A stretch of DNA of 64,000 nucleotides from Lingula anatina. Lineage: Eukaryota; Brachiopoda; Lingulata; Lingulida; Lingulidae. A model generated the notes under the pieces. The model had not been told where the DNA came from. It did not search any database and saw only the letters and a list, made by a program, of their open reading frames with translations. Positions 38,601 to 52,410 of the stretch are shown in pieces. The stretch lies in contig NW_019775632.1 in NCBI RefSeq assembly GCF_001039355.2, positions 208,641 through 272,640 of the forward strand, given 5' to 3'. Position 1 is the first letter of the stretch. Each line of letters begins with the position of its first letter. The position numbers and the translations under genes are program-made.

Positions 38601-38715
38601 CTCTACCTTTTGCTATTCTTAACTGTGCAGCTGAGGCTTTCTTTTGACTTCCGGGCTTAGCACCTGGATCAGTACCATCCTTCTTTTGCTGTTTTAGCGA
38701 AAATAACCTGATCAT
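35698..38715 (-). CDS. UBE2M: NEDD8-conjugating E2 enzyme UBC12
   Basis: Five minus-strand exons give exactly 183 codons plus stop, the usual length: 38607-38715, 36963-37057, 36357-36499, 36093-36156, 35698-35838. The enzyme takes NEDD8 from the UBA3-NAE1 E1 and transfers it to cullins. The N-terminal extension [12 protein letters not shown], which docks the E1, is intact. The UBC fold shows [20 protein letters not shown], with catalytic Cys111, and the C-terminus ends STYFERCLK. The first intron (37058-38606) contains a decayed LINE. Exons 1 and 2 recur at 44125-44233 and 42469-42563 in the adjoining duplicated block, with one synonymous Leu codon change in exon 1. Confidence 0.97.
37770..38260 (+). 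mobile_element. Decayed LINE reverse-transcriptase C-terminus
   Basis: Broken frames read [10 protein letters not shown], then [21 protein letters not shown], then YEEQLIEL, and further on a stretch ending in '[17 protein letters not shown]'-like residues. This is the typical C-terminal tail of non-LTR retrotransposon polymerases of the CR1/L2/Jockey kind. Frameshifts and stops show it is dead. It lies antisense in UBE2M intron 1 and is repeated at about 43280-43780. Confidence 0.6.
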
Positions 38716-39830
38716 TGCTATGAAAAAGTAGATTTGGTGCAGTTCCTTAATGTAAAAAGACTCAGCGACGAACCAGCAGATTTCTAATACAGAGCTGAAA
38801 CTAACATGTTAATTAGTTTCGATACCTAATAATCAAAAGTTAAAAAGATTAATGTAGATATAAAACTATAGTAGCATACAAAATATCACTTTAATTTTTC
38901 ATGATAAGTTGACACTTTTCTGAGAAAATCAGTTAGCAGAATTGAGTGAGTCTTCATAAGTAAACATACACCAAATTAAGAGTGACTTTGTACGTTGAGT
39001 TCGAGTGCTGCTTCATCGAGGCGGAAGCGTGATGAACTGAATTAGTTCTAGACTGACTAGCTTCTTGCAGTTTGCGTGTTAAAGAAAGCATAAAGGAGAT
39101 CGATGGAATATTCCTGGAAACACAAAAGAAGGTAGGCTTAGAGTCTGATGTAATATATTATCATGTGATTTTCCACAGCTTTAAACGTTATGCGATTTAT
39201 ATTTGTAAATAATGCACTTGGAAACGCACTTCAGAGACCTTGGCCTTGCCACACCAGTACCTTTGTTAATGTGTAGACATGATATAGGCGTGCCCGTAAC
39301 TGTCAGCTTAAAACAGTGAAGGCGTTATTCCCTATAGACATATTTCCATGTCAGTTTTAGAAGTTCAGACTTTGCCAGCTCAAGTCAAAGTACATGGAGT
39401 AGACTGATTAAATTGGGTCTTACAGTTACACTTACCGTGTACATGTAAAGTTACAGTAACTCTGAGACAAGTTCAGGCTGATTGGAAGGATTTATACTGG
39501 CGCATTTGTCATTGCTTTGATTGTGGGAAAGTTCTGGGTATGGTGAAACTTTTCCACTTCTGGCTGCCCAAATACCAAGTATTTTTGAAGTGGCAATTTT
39601 GATTTTGTGCATTTAAATGATTTACATATTGGCCCAAATGACCAGCAATAACTTCTAGCTTCTGACTTGAATATAAATTATCAGCTATTACTAAGTTCTT
39701 GAGAGTTGAAAAGATTTTGCATGATATAGTAAGTGGTATACTGGTCAAGTCTGAAAATATTTCAAAGTTATAATAATTTATCCTAAAACTAAAAAAATTG
39801 ATTAGAAATCAAATAAAACATCAATTACAG

Positions 39831-39948
39831 TAGCACGAAAATTCATGCGTTAGCACTCCTATTGACGATTGACTATTGACGATATCTAGCACAGACGGTA
39901 CATATCAGAATCGTCAATAGGAGTGCTAATGCATGAATTTTCATGCTA
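39831..39948. mobile_element. 118-bp MITE with long inverted repeats, copy 1
   Basis: Arms of about 39 bases are inverted copies (TAGCACGAAAATTCATGC at the left, its complement at the right). Flanks are CAATTACAG (39822-39830) and CAATTCCAG (39949-39957), a 9-bp target duplication with one change. A 9-bp duplication with long inverted repeats fits Mutator-like elements. The two arms leave a loop of about 40 bases. Confidence 0.8.
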
Positions 39949-40003
39949 CAATTCCAGGTGCAGGGATGGGTCACTGAATGATCTTTGATAGAAGAAAATT
40001 GCC

Positions 40004-40046
<43 letters not shown>

Positions 40047-42366
40047 TTATTATTATTTTTTTTTTTTTTGCAGAAAACTCAATTTGGTAGGAAGATCGCA
40101 GATAGAATTAATAAAATAAATTGTTGAAATGAATTTAAGCAAATGAACAGTTAAATGAACAGAAACCCCAATACCATTAAGTGATTGTGTCTCAGAAAGA
40201 AAATATATATATTTGGACCGGCAATTACGTTGGCGGGTCCTGCAGTATATAGATCTTAGAAGTTCCATGAACCTGCAATATCTAACACATTTTCTGAGAT
40301 TCTGAAAAGTTTGTCTCATTTAAGAAAAATATACTGTATGAATCAGAATGCAGGAATGGATTTATCAGTGAGTATTTACAAATTCTCTTAAGCAATGAAA
40401 ATATCATTGGCAGTTGAACACTTCCCAAATATCTCAGATGATAATAAAAATGATTTAATGAATTATATCTAGATGTTCTGTACTGTATTTTAAAATTTTA
40501 ATGACCAAGGAAGTGCAATTTTTACATAATTCTTGCAAAAATTGGAGAAAAAATATTTTAAAAGCTTCAAATAAATTGAATGTTTGGGTGTTTCTCACAA
40601 TAACTTTTTTTTTTCAATATAATTGCTTATAGTTAATTTTTTAATGAAAAGTATTTCCAGTTCTTATTGCAGTAATAAGTTTCATATGTGTTTAGCTCAC
40701 AAGGGCAGACAAAGAAAATATAACAAAAAATAAACATTGGCAGTGCATGCTGCATAATGAAATTGAAAGAAATAACACAATGAATTGAAATAAGTTGGTG
40801 TATATGTACCTGTATCATTCAGTATGCTTACTAGACTGCTGGCAGATTGGGTTTATTTTCAAATCTATTTTTTTTCAAAAGTTCATACCAACATGATCTT
40901 ATGTAAGACAAACAAACATAACTCTAGCAAACAACTAACCGAACTATGGCAGTGACAACTTTTTAGTTTAGGATTAAAATACTGGAAAACAGCCGGTGTT
41001 ATTCATTATATAATATGGCGTTAACCTTCCGTGATGTAGAAAACAAAGTACAATTTAGACCAAAGAGTATAGTCTACAACATTGGATGTTAGTAAAAGGT
41101 ATTTGATAAATAATTGGCAACAAACTCTCACAGTGACCTTCATTTACTTCATCTTTGAATAGTTCATTTTGTTTCTTGCTAGAAGTTTGCTAAGGTCATT
41201 AGTGTGAGTGATCAGTGACTAAAAAGCCTAAGGTGCAGATTGTTAGCATGTCTCAGAAGATATTATAATAACTAGGATCTTGAAAGCCAGAAGCTATTTA
41301 AAACCAGTAATAGCCAGTCTCTTCCATTCTCCTGATTTATGTACGGAAGTGCTGTCACAGAAATGGTTGTTTCACTGTATAGTCCATTAATCATGCCAAT
41401 GTGGAGGACATCCAGATTCATAACTGTGGTAGGTATATTCAGGTGCTTTTTTTTTATTTTAATTTGGATTTTTGCTGGTAAATCATGGAAGTACCCAACA
41501 ATTATCCAAACATGGCACAGGTACATGTACTCTCAGTGTTCTACATTAGAAAACAAGTTATAGCATTATTTAATGGCACATAATTCCTAGTTGTAGCTGA
41601 GGCATATGGGGACTTTTGAGAGCTTTTATAGTAAAGGGACCATTATAGTCTTTACCTAACATGGGATTCCTCAAAATTGGGTTAACTGAGATATCGAACA
41701 TAATGCAGGTTTAAAAAAAACACCTCATAGCATCCTGTGCTCTAGCTAGCTGTCGCCTACAGCAGAAAGAGTATAGTGCTCAATTAGAGAAAGCTGTCAT
41801 ACCCATTTAAATCCAGGTCAGTGTTAAGTCAGGGTTCATGTTAGTGGAGGATATATGGTATCAGTTAAGGTTAACTCAGGATCAGATAAAAGACATTTTA
41901 TTTGTGTAATTTGTAACATCTGTGACACTAAATACTATAGTATGAGCATAATGGTATGCTACGGGTTAAATATGGAAAGGTTGTAAATATCTTCATTATG
42001 AGAGTAAATGTCCATATTGTCACCACAAATACACTCATTTGGGATTATGAATGAAAATTTTATGGAAATTTTGGCTTATGAATATAACAGCAGTGTATAC
42101 ATGTGCTACAAAGGAAAGTGATGCTTGTATGTAGTGCACTTCAAGTTAAGTAAGTGTATGTTGAAATGTTTGCACTGACATGGTTAAGTAAACTTAACAA
42201 ATACTGTGCTTTTAATGGGAAATTTTATGTACAGCATATTGATAGCTGTATAGATCCAGGTTGTCATTGAGTGGCTGTGTTGATGGGTTTTGTTTTTAAT
42301 AGGTTCAAAAGGCACGTATATGTACTTGTTAGGTTAATTGAATTGGGAGGAGGGGGGGGGGGGGGG
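39949..42366. other. Non-coding flank with (TTTA)n and poly-G tracts
   Basis: A TTTA repeat lies at about 40001-40048. The rest is AT-rich sequence without a recognised exon. The right end is a poly-G run at about 42344-42366, where the assembly joins the second copy. Confidence 0.5.
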
Positions 42367-43279
42367 NAATATAGGATTTCCTCTCAGTTGCACTGCAATG
42401 AATTTTTGTAAATGTACCCAGTAATTACATGTACTTAAAATGCAATTTACACATGCTCTCAGTCTTACCTCATCAGGACAAATGATAAGTTTAAAGTTGA
42501 GCAGGTCATCTAGATCTGGAAAATCTATGTCACATGTTTTGGGGAGATTCAATTCATTTATATCTGGAAAGTAAATGTTAAAAATTATATACTGAACAAC
42601 CTAGAGATTCTACATGTATCCTAACTATATCATATAGCAGTACATACATGTCATTTACTCATGCTGTGGATGTGAAATGAAAAAATATATATATTAAAAG
42701 AAAACAAAACATTTTCCTGTTAGATTGATGGTAAAAATGATCATTGCTTTTCACATTCAAGAATTCCATCTGAACTGAAAGAAAATACTTTGAATGCAGT
42801 GTGTGAATTCCATTCATTTGTAAGTCTGGGTGATTTTTTAAGACAAATACAGCTTGTGTATTAATCTGTTACACCCACAGTTTCACAGCCAATGAATTGT
42901 GAAAAGTTAAAGTCTTGTTCTTTGTTTTAGGTCATAATACACTAAGTTTATGTGATGAAAAAGTTTCCCATTTAAGTGGCTAGAAGACATTAACAAAACT
43001 CTCTCTCTTTTCTATCAGGGTTTAATCTTCAATGTTTGTATACAAATGTTATAATAGAACTGATAAATAATAACATGGGATCAAATCAAAAATGCCTGGA
43101 AACCATACATGGGCAACAAAACTGTACTACCCAGCTGAGTGGTCCAGCTGATAACCACACACTGATCAAGACATCAAAAGATAAAGACACTAGTGTGATC
43201 CTCTGACAGTAAGTTATCATTTGAAGCCCATTTGAGCTATGCAGTTTTGAAAGTCAATAGAACAATGGGATCCATAAGA

Positions 43280-43790
43280 AAGGCATACCAATATCTAGAC
43301 AAGCACTCCTTCAAGCAACTTACACAGCACTTGTAAGACCACATTTGGAAATGTCATATGGTTTCCTTATAAGAAGCAAGACGAAAACACAGTTGAGAAT
43401 GTACAGCGCAGAACAACTAAGCAAGTCTTCTGTTTGCATGACCAGAGCTATGAAGAACAGCTAATAGAATTATGTTAGCAGCACCAGCACACGGACACAC
43501 CTGAGGAGATATGATTAAGACTTCTAAGATCCTCCATGAGGTCTATGACACTTAAGCATCCATGGGAATATTGAAACCTGCCCCAGATGGGATAACCAGA
43601 GGCCATAAATACAAACTGCTAGTTTCAAGACCATGTAAAAAGGCACAACAAAACTACTTTGGCCTTCAGAGGCCAAGCTCTGAAACTCTTTGCCTGAAGA
43701 ACTTGCCAAAGCCCCAACTTTAAAAGCGTTTGAAAAAGATAATCACTAGAGTAACTAAGACATTAAATACAACCCAGACACCTGGATATT
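43280..43790 (+). mobile_element. Decayed LINE reverse-transcriptase C-terminus, second copy
   Basis: Same remnant as 37770-38260, carried along in the duplicated block, with its own frameshifts and substitutions. Confidence 0.55.
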
Positions 43791-45340
43791 ACCAGAAGAA
43801 AACATGTTCGATGACCCAAAGGCTCTTGACAAATTTGAAGAAGATCTGGATATTAAGGTTCCATACGAACCAGCGTCCAGTATCTGCTTAAGTATCCATA
43901 GGTATTTTAAGCATTTATCATGTATTTTTCACAGTAACTAAAAATCAAAACCCGTGTCATTTAATCAATAATGAATTTCAGGTGTGACAATTTCAGCAAT
44001 AACACATAATAGTGGGCATTTTGACGGGCGTTCAAAAAATGAAATCAAATATTGAATCAGATATATTTTGTCATATCTAAAAATGGCATTTTTCCTCATT
44101 CAACATGATCAAGTGACACTCTACCTTTTGCTATTCTTAACTGTGCAGCTGAGGCTTTCTTTTGACTTCCGGGCTTAGCACCTGGATCAGTACCATCCTT
44201 CTTTTGCTGTTTAAGCGAAAATAACCTGATCATTTCTATGAAAAAGGAGATTTGGTGCAGTTCCTTAATGTAAAAAGACTCAGCGACGAACCAGCAGATT
44301 TCTGTTGCAGAGCTGAAACTAACATGTTACTTAGTTTCGCTACCTCATAATCAAAAGTTAAAAAGATTAATGTATATATAAAGCTATAGTAGCATACAAA
44401 ATATCACTTTAATTTTTCATAATATGTTGATACTTTCCTCAGAAAGTCAGTTAGCAGAATTAAGTGAGTCGTCATAAGTAAACATACACCAAATTAAGAG
44501 TGACTTTGTACGTTGAGTTCGAGTGCTGCTTCATCGAGGCGGAAGCGTGATGAACTGAATTAGTTCTAGACTGACTAGCTTCTTGCAGTTTGCGTGTTGA
44601 AGAAAGCATAAAGGAGATCGATGGAATATTCCTGGAAACACAAAAGAAGGTAGGCTTAGAGTCTGATGTAATATATTATCATGTGATTTTCCACAGCTTT
44701 AAACGTTATGCGATTTATATTTGTAAATAATGCACTTGGAAACGCACTTCAGAGACCTTGGCCTTGCCACACCAGTACCTTTGTTAATGTGTAGACATGA
44801 TATAGGCGTGCCCGTAACTGTCAGCTTAAAATAGTGAAGGCGTTATTCCCTATAGACATATTTCCATGTCAGTTTTAGAAGTTCAGATTTTGCCAGCTCA
44901 AGTCAAAGTACATGGAGTAGACTGATTAAATTGGGCCTTACAGTTACACTTACATGTAAAGTTACAGAAACTCTGGGACAAGTTCAGGCTGATTGGGAAG
45001 GATTTATACTGGTGCATTTGTCATTGCTTTGATTGTGGGAAAGTTCTGGGTATGGTGAAACTTTTCCACTTCTGGCTGCCCAAATACCAAGTATTTTTGA
45101 AGTGGCAATTTTGATTTTGTGCATTTCAATGATTTACATATTGGCCCAAATGACCAGCAATAACGTCTAGTTTCTGACTTGAATATAAGTTATCAGCTAT
45201 TACTAAGTTCTTGAGTTGAAAAGATTTTGCATGATATAGTAAGTGGTATACTGGTCAAGTCTGAAAATATTTCAAAGTTATAATAATTTATCCTAAAACT
45301 AAAAAAATTGATTAGAAATCGGATAAAACATCAATTCCAG

Positions 45341-45458
45341 AAGCACGAAAATTCATGCGTTAGCACTCCTATTGACGATTGACTATTGACGATATCTAGC
45401 ACAGACGGTACATATCAGAATCGTCAATAGGAGTGCTAATGCATGAATTTTTGTGCTA
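45341..45458. mobile_element. 118-bp MITE, copy 2, with perfect 9-bp target duplication
   Basis: Same element as 39831-39948. Here the flanks are identical: CAATTCCAG at 45332-45340 and 45459-45467, which fixes the element borders and the 9-bp duplication. Confidence 0.85.
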
Positions 45459-45513
45459 CAATTCCAGGTGCAGGGATGGGTCACTGAATGATCTTTGATA
45501 GAAGAAAATTGCC

Positions 45514-45560
<47 letters not shown>

Positions 45561-47889
45561 TTATTATTATTTTTTGCAGAAAACTCAATTTGGTAGGAAG
45601 ATCGCAGATAGAATTAATAAAATAAATTGTTGAAATGAATTTAAGCAAATGAACAGTTAAATAAACAGAAACCCCAATACCATTAAGTGATTCTGTCTCA
45701 GAAAGAAAATATATATATTTGGACTGGCAATTACGTTGGCTGGTCCTGCAATATATAGATCTTAGCAGTTCCATGAACCTGCAATATCTAACACATTTTT
45801 AATCCAACACATATGTGACATATCTGAGATTCTGAAAAGTTTGTCTCATTTAAGAAAAATATACTGTATGAATCAGAATGCAGGAATGGATTTATCAGTG
45901 AGTATTTACAAATTCTCTTAAGCAATGAAAATATCATTGGCAGTTGAACACTTCCCAAATACCTCAGATGATAATAAAAATGATTTAATGAATTATATCT
46001 AGATGTTCTGTACTGTATTTTAAATTTTTAATGACCAAGGAAGTGCAATTTTTACATAATTCTTGCAAAAATTGGAGAAAAAATATTTTAAAAGCTTCAA
46101 ATAAATTGAATGTTTGGGTGTTTCTCACAACTTTTTTTTTCAATATAATTGCTTATAGTTAATTTTTTAATGAAAAGTATTTCCAATTCTTATTGCAGTA
46201 ATAAGTTTCATATGTGTTTAGCTCACAAGGGCAGACAAGGAAAATATAACAAAAAATAAACATTGGCAATGCATGCTGCATAATGAAATTGAAAGAATAA
46301 CGCAATGAATTGAAATAAGTTGGTGTATATGTACCTGTATCATTCAGTATGCTTACTAGACTGCTGGCAGATTGGGTTAATTTTCAAATCTAGTTTTTTT
46401 CAAAAGTTCATACCAACATGATCTTATGTAAGACAAACAAACATAACTCTAGCAAACAACTAACCGAACTATGGCAGTGACAACTTTTTAGTTTAGGATT
46501 AAAATACTGGAAAACAGCCGTTGTTATTCATTACATAATATGGCGTTAACCTTCTGTGATGTAGAAAACAAAGTACAATTTAGACCAAAGAGTATAGTCT
46601 ACAACATTGGATGCTAGTAAAAGGTATTTGATAAATAATTGGCAACAAACTCTCACAGTGACCTTCATTTACTTCATCTTTGAATAGTTCATTTTGTTTC
46701 TTGCTAGAAGTTTGCTGAGGTCATTAGTGTGAGTGATCAGTGACTAAAAAGCCCAAGGTGCAGATTGTTAGCATGTCTCAGAAGATATTATAATAACTAG
46801 GATCTTGAAAGCCAGAAGCTATTTAAAACCAGTAATAGCCAGTCTCTTCCATTCTCCTGATTTATGTACGGAAGTGCTGTGACAGAAATGGTTGTTTCAC
46901 TGTATAGTCCATTAATCATGCCAATGTGGAGGACATCCAGATTCATAACTGTGGTAGGTATATTCAGGTGCTTTTTTTTTTATTTTAATTTGGATTTTTG
47001 TTGGTAAATCATGGAAGTACCCAACAATTATCCAAACATGGCACAGGTACATGTACTCTCAGTGTTCTACATTAGAAAACAAGTTATAGCATTATTTAAT
47101 GGCACATAATTCCTAGTTGTAGCTGAGGCATATGGGGACTTTTGAGAGCTTTTATAGTAAAGGCACCATTATAGTCTTTACCTAACATGGGATTCCTCAA
47201 AATTGGGTTAACTGAGATATCGAACATAATGCAGGTTTAAAAAAAACACCTCATAGCAACCTGTGCTCTAGCTAGCTGTCGCCTACAGCAGAAAGAGTAT
47301 AGTGCTCAATTAGAGAAAGCTGTCATACCCATTTAAATCCAGGTCAGTGTTAAGTCAGGGTTCATGTTAGTGGAGGATATATCGTATCAGTTAAGGTTAA
47401 CTCAGGATCAGATAAAAGACATTTTATTTGTGTAATTTGTAACATCTGTGACACTAAATACTATAGTATGAGCATAATGGTATGCTACGGGTTATATATG
47501 GAAAGGTTGTAAATATCTTCATTATGAGAGTAAATGTCCATATTGTCACCACAAATACACTTATTTGGGATTATGAATGAAAATTTTATGGAAATTTTGG
47601 CTTATGAATATAACAGCAGTGTATACATGTGCTGCAAAGGAAAGTGATGCTTGTATGTAGTGCACTTCAAGTTAAGTAAGTGTATGTTGAAATGTTTGCA
47701 CTGACATGGTTAAGTAAACTTAACAAATATTGTGCTTTTAATGGGAAATTTTATGTACAGCATATTGATAGCTGTATAGATCCAGGTTGTCATTGAGTGG
47801 CTGTGTTGATGGGTTTTGTTTTTAATAGGTTCAAAAGGCATGTACATGTACATGTACATGTTAGGTTAATTGAAGTGGGAGGGGGGGGG

Positions 47890-50787
47890 GCTACAGTTAG
47901 GGTGATTCAAAAGTAACAAAAACAAAGGCACATTTTTATATAAACATGAAGCAGTTATGAGCAGTAGCTTATGATAGAAAGAACTACTGCATATACACAA
48001 TTGATAGCAGAGATGTTTCATGTATAGCAAGTACATGTTGTATAAAGAAGTCAGCTGACACTCAGACTGAGCAAATATCAGACTGATGCAGATTTTCCCA
48101 TCAAGTTATACCTTATCTGTAAGCATTTGAGATAAAGATGCTGTGATGGAAATTTCCTCCATGGAAGAGTGAAATTGAGAAAGAGCGTTTTGTGATATGT
48201 AACTGTGTTATGTCAGAAACCTTCGATAGATACTGATTCTATTTGTTTGTACTCACTACTATCCCTCTTAAATCTGTGCACTTTGGCCAAGTCAATGTTG
48301 GAAACTTGGTTTAATCATTTTGGTGTGGGACACATAGGAATAACTGTAATAATTGTTCCCATAGTGTGTGTAGAGCTGAGATTGTACTGGTAGTATATTT
48401 GATCAATAGATTTAAGATGATGCAGTTAATGAGTCCAATGTAGAAATATGTAATTTTTGACTGCTTTAATTTTATAACATACATGCCCTGATACAGGAAA
48501 ATATGACTTTTCTTTATACACTTTGTGCTTATGACATAATCCAGTTTTGATCCTAAGGAGATATGAATTTTTGTCATTACGTTTTTTATATTATTGTGGA
48601 GTTGTTTTGCATGGACAAATAGTTGTCTTGCTCAATGTGCAAATGTGGGATATACTGTCAAATTTAATGGAAATCTTTAATCGGGCCTAGACAGTAAGAT
48701 GGCATGTCATACAGTTCTTTCTTCTAATAACAAACCTGACTTTCTATCATTTAATTTAATTTTTGTTCATTTTGTAAAATAAAGGGTAATTTCAAGTGTT
48801 TTGCTTGTGGAAAAATGACTAAAACTAGCAAGCAAATCAAAAGGAAAGCCCTTACCCATTTAATGTAAAAGCAGCATAAATTATGAAGAGTGTTTTAAGC
48901 AATAAAATATAAAAAAAAAACATTTAATCATAATTGTATATATTTCATCATGGCACAATTTTTTTCTTGAACATCTTTCATATTAACTGTTGAATGGCAA
49001 CTTGAATTTTTAATTGCATTGCAATTTATCAATAAGATTTTGCATATTAAACAATATTGAATAGCTGACCTCAAGTAAGAAAGCATTTTAGACCCTATAG
49101 GTATTCTATATCATATAATGTGTTCCTTTTCCAAAAAAGACATAGGCGTGGTCCAACTTATATTCTTATATGAATGTCTTAAATTAAATTTGTTAATTGT
49201 TAGTAAAACACCAAATAAAGATGATGTCAATCACCCAGGTTGTTCAATAGTTATTGATCGAGTTCATGATTTGTAAAAACATAATAGAAGTACTGTTTGA
49301 ATAAAGCATAAAAGAAGTTTTAGTCATTTTTTGCATGAGTGGGTCTTTTGTATTTTAAAGGACCATGGTTTATTGTAGAAGGTGAAGGTGAAACAAACAT
49401 TAAAGTGCAGTCAGTGAGTGCCGGTAAGAGACTGGTTGTTATCAGGGCTGGCTGTTATCAGAATTTGCATGTGGAGAAACTTTTCCATCTCAAACAAATG
49501 TCATGGAAACAGGATGATGCAGTCTGTCTGTTCAGATTGAGATGTGGATGTTTCACTCTCTCTTTCTATTCCATGCTGAGAACAGAGAGCAGTGCTTGTG
49601 CTTGTAAGTGTGTGTCTTGAGGGGGGGGGGATTTTGCATTGTCGTGGTATGATTTATAGCTTACGAGCAAAAAGGGAATCTGTTTACTGTAAACCTATAA
49701 AGCTTTTAAGTCTACACATGAAAGGTTAATTATGCCATGATTTTATTGGGATTTTCATTAAATCATACAGTTCATAAGCGTGGGACGAGAAAGATTTTCA
49801 GGATCAACCGAAGATACAGATGCTGTCTTTAAGACTTCGTGTGAAAGGTTAATTATACCATGATTTTATTGAGCTCTTTATAAGGCCACAGAGTGCACAA
49901 GGCAATACAGTTCATAAGTCTAGTCTTTATAACAATGGCTTTGAGGAACAACTAGAAGTTTCATTATATGTAAGTTTTTTTGATAAAAATTGCAGATCTT
50001 AGAAATAGATCCATTTTAATAATATTCTTCACTGTTGACAATATCAGCAAACTTTGATGTTGAGGGCACCATTTAGACAACAGGGATCATTTGAGATAGC
50101 ACAAAATCTCACGACTCTCATGGTATTTGGAGGAATGGCAGATTACCTACTGCACTGTGGCAACAAATATAAGCTGACAGTCACAGACAGAATTTATCTA
50201 CGGATATTTTCGAGGTTGTTGTCTCTTAACATGTTCTGTCAAATCACAGTCTATTGAACAACAATATGAATTCAACAGTGTTTTTGTGTGTCACTTTTTA
50301 TTATTATCTTAGATGACATTCTCAGTGGATAGAGTTTTAACCTTAATTGTTGGGGAAAAAGTTAACCCCACTTCATGCAGATTCTGGCACTTTATTTTTC
50401 TCTGATACTGCAGACTGTAGACAGCCTCATCATAGACCATCTCAGAAGATTTTCATTACAATGGTCACTTCTTAGTTGCAATTAGCTTACCAATATTGTA
50501 AGGGAAACATTTCTACAGTAAAGAGAAAAGTGATTTTATCCTAGAAATGCATGTTTATCAGTTTTCAGGGTTGTTGAACATGACTGGGAAATTAATGAAA
50601 TCAGAACTGTTATCCTTTTGTGCTGAGGCTTGCCTACTATGATGAATCAAGTCATTAAGAAGTTACCTTACTGGTATATTTGCAAGATGCCAGTCACAGC
50701 TTTTCATTCTTTCATCCAATTTTTTTCCTTTTTAATTTTAGGAAATTTTACTAAGAAAGGGGTCATATGGTGTCAAAAGTATCAAAA
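47890..50787 (+). other. Intergenic region and probable 5' UTR of phosphatidylserine synthase gene
   Basis: No coding exon is recognised. A ~125-bp-spaced direct repeat (GAAAGGTTAATTAT...CCATGATTTTATTG) occurs near 49721 and 49845. The last stretch has a possible acceptor (TTTTAG near 50741) before the start codon at 50788, suggesting a spliced leader exon upstream. Confidence 0.4.
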
Positions 50788-52367
50788 ATGGCTCATACCG
50801 AGGAGGAGCAGAGAAAGACAGCCCATGATTGGGAGGAAGATAAGATGAATGACAAACATCTGTTTGATGATGGAACTATGACATTTTTCTGGTAACTATA
50901 TTTTTTGTTTAAGTTTTGATCGTTTTTCTTTGCCCCTGGGTGATAGATATAATTTTGCTCATTTCAACACTTAATTTTTTGTTTTTGAATGTGACTTCTG
51001 AGATTAACCCATTATGATAACATAGAAAATCACCATGGATGCAATCAATAGTACCCTTACTGATGAGAAAGAGAATCCATGAATATCTCATACTGGTTGT
51101 GTTGGGATATTACATGTTTTTCGCTGCAGGCAGCTGGTATTCCTGGAGTCAGACCATATTGAAACATAGACCTTCTCAGTTGACATCTACTGTACTAGCT
51201 ACCACCACTGCAAATTGAAGGAATACTGATTATTTCTTGTAATGAGCTTCATTATTCAAATATTCTTTATATAAAAGGATTCTGAGGACTGATTACTATC
51301 TTTGTGCCTGTTTTTAATTGTGTGTCTGCAAGTATATGTATACATCATTATAAGTTTAATTCCAACGACTGGCTTTTGTCCTCTGTCACAGTGATTGCTT
51401 TGATTTTATACCTGTGTACACCTAGAGGCCTTCTTCCAATAGCGATAGTTATGAATTATGAGAGATTTTAATGAATGTTTTGTTTTTCTTTGTTATGGTG
51501 ATGTTTCTAGGGTCTGGGCATTGGTTTTAATTGTCTTTCTCCAACCTTAGGAAATTGTGAGGAAATGCTGGTAGCCTCACATATTGAAAGGTTTTGTATA
51601 AATTGTAATTTAATTGTAAAGGTACTTTCATATATTCATTAACAGGGGTTGAACTTTTTGTCAATTTTTAATTTTTTTTTTTATTTCAGGCGAGCTCACA
51701 CAATAAGCGTCCTGGTGATATTCACATGCATTCTGGTCTATGTGGCACTCTTTGAGGATCCAACAGTAAATGTGGAGTATAACACAAAAAGGTGATTACA
51801 GGCCATATTTTTCACTGTTTCCATTAGTGATGGCATTGATGCAGTTTTCATCCTCTGGGGAAATTGTTTTAACAAGGTGTCAGAAATAGGTGGCAATCTA
51901 CTGCCAGAATATGTTCGCACATCATTATGCCATAGTCCCAATTTTTCTGTGGTGCACAGGAAATTATTGCATTACTTTCAAACCCACGTAGTGCTTATTC
52001 ATTATTTATCATCATATGACAACTTTTAGTAAATGTATGTATTCATAATCAGTCAATTGAATTAATGTTCTTTTTATGATGATAAAGACATTTTAAGGGA
52101 CAAAAATGAGCCTTTTTAACACCCCAAGTGCGTCTGCATTGGGTATCACATGCAATAGATATGTCAATCTGTTATTTGTAAATGACTGTTTAGATTATAC
52201 ATTGCCAGTGGAAAAGTGGAAAAAAATGTCACCATGGTTGTCATAGCTTTTCACTATACAAGTTTTATTTTATAGTTGAAGCAGATATTTCTTTGAATAA
52301 TTTGTGTTATTAAATTGTTTATGAATTTTTTTATTGAATAATGATAACATATTGAGTTTATTTTATT

Positions 52368-52410
<43 letters not shown>

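Larger units (their letters stand above)
36861..42366. repeat. 5.5-kb direct duplication, copy 1
   Basis: The block begins AATATAGGATTTCC and recurs from 42368 at an initial offset of 5507. It spans UBE2M exons 1-2, intron 1 with LINE remnants, the 5' flank, a 118-bp MITE, and a (TTTA)n tract, and ends in a poly-G tract that abuts the n at 42367. Differences from copy 2 are scattered substitutions and short indels, as between alleles. Confidence 0.95.
42368..47889. repeat. 5.5-kb direct duplication, copy 2
   Basis: This is the second copy of 36861-42366, in the same orientation. It holds UBE2M exon 2 (42469-42563) and exon 1 (44125-44233, start codon complement 44231-44233) with splice sites and coding intact, but nothing corresponding to exons 3-5. 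A complete second gene is therefore absent. The 5' end abuts the n. Confidence 0.95.

Noticed and set aside
42334-42563. Second UBE2M gene or pseudogene
   Set aside because: Only exons 1-2 are repeated, inside a block flanked by an n; coding bases are intact and differ synonymously, which fits an allele rather than a new gene.
49339-49620. 93-codon open frame upstream of PTDSS2
   Set aside because: No ATG context, recognisable domain or splice partner; composition looks random.
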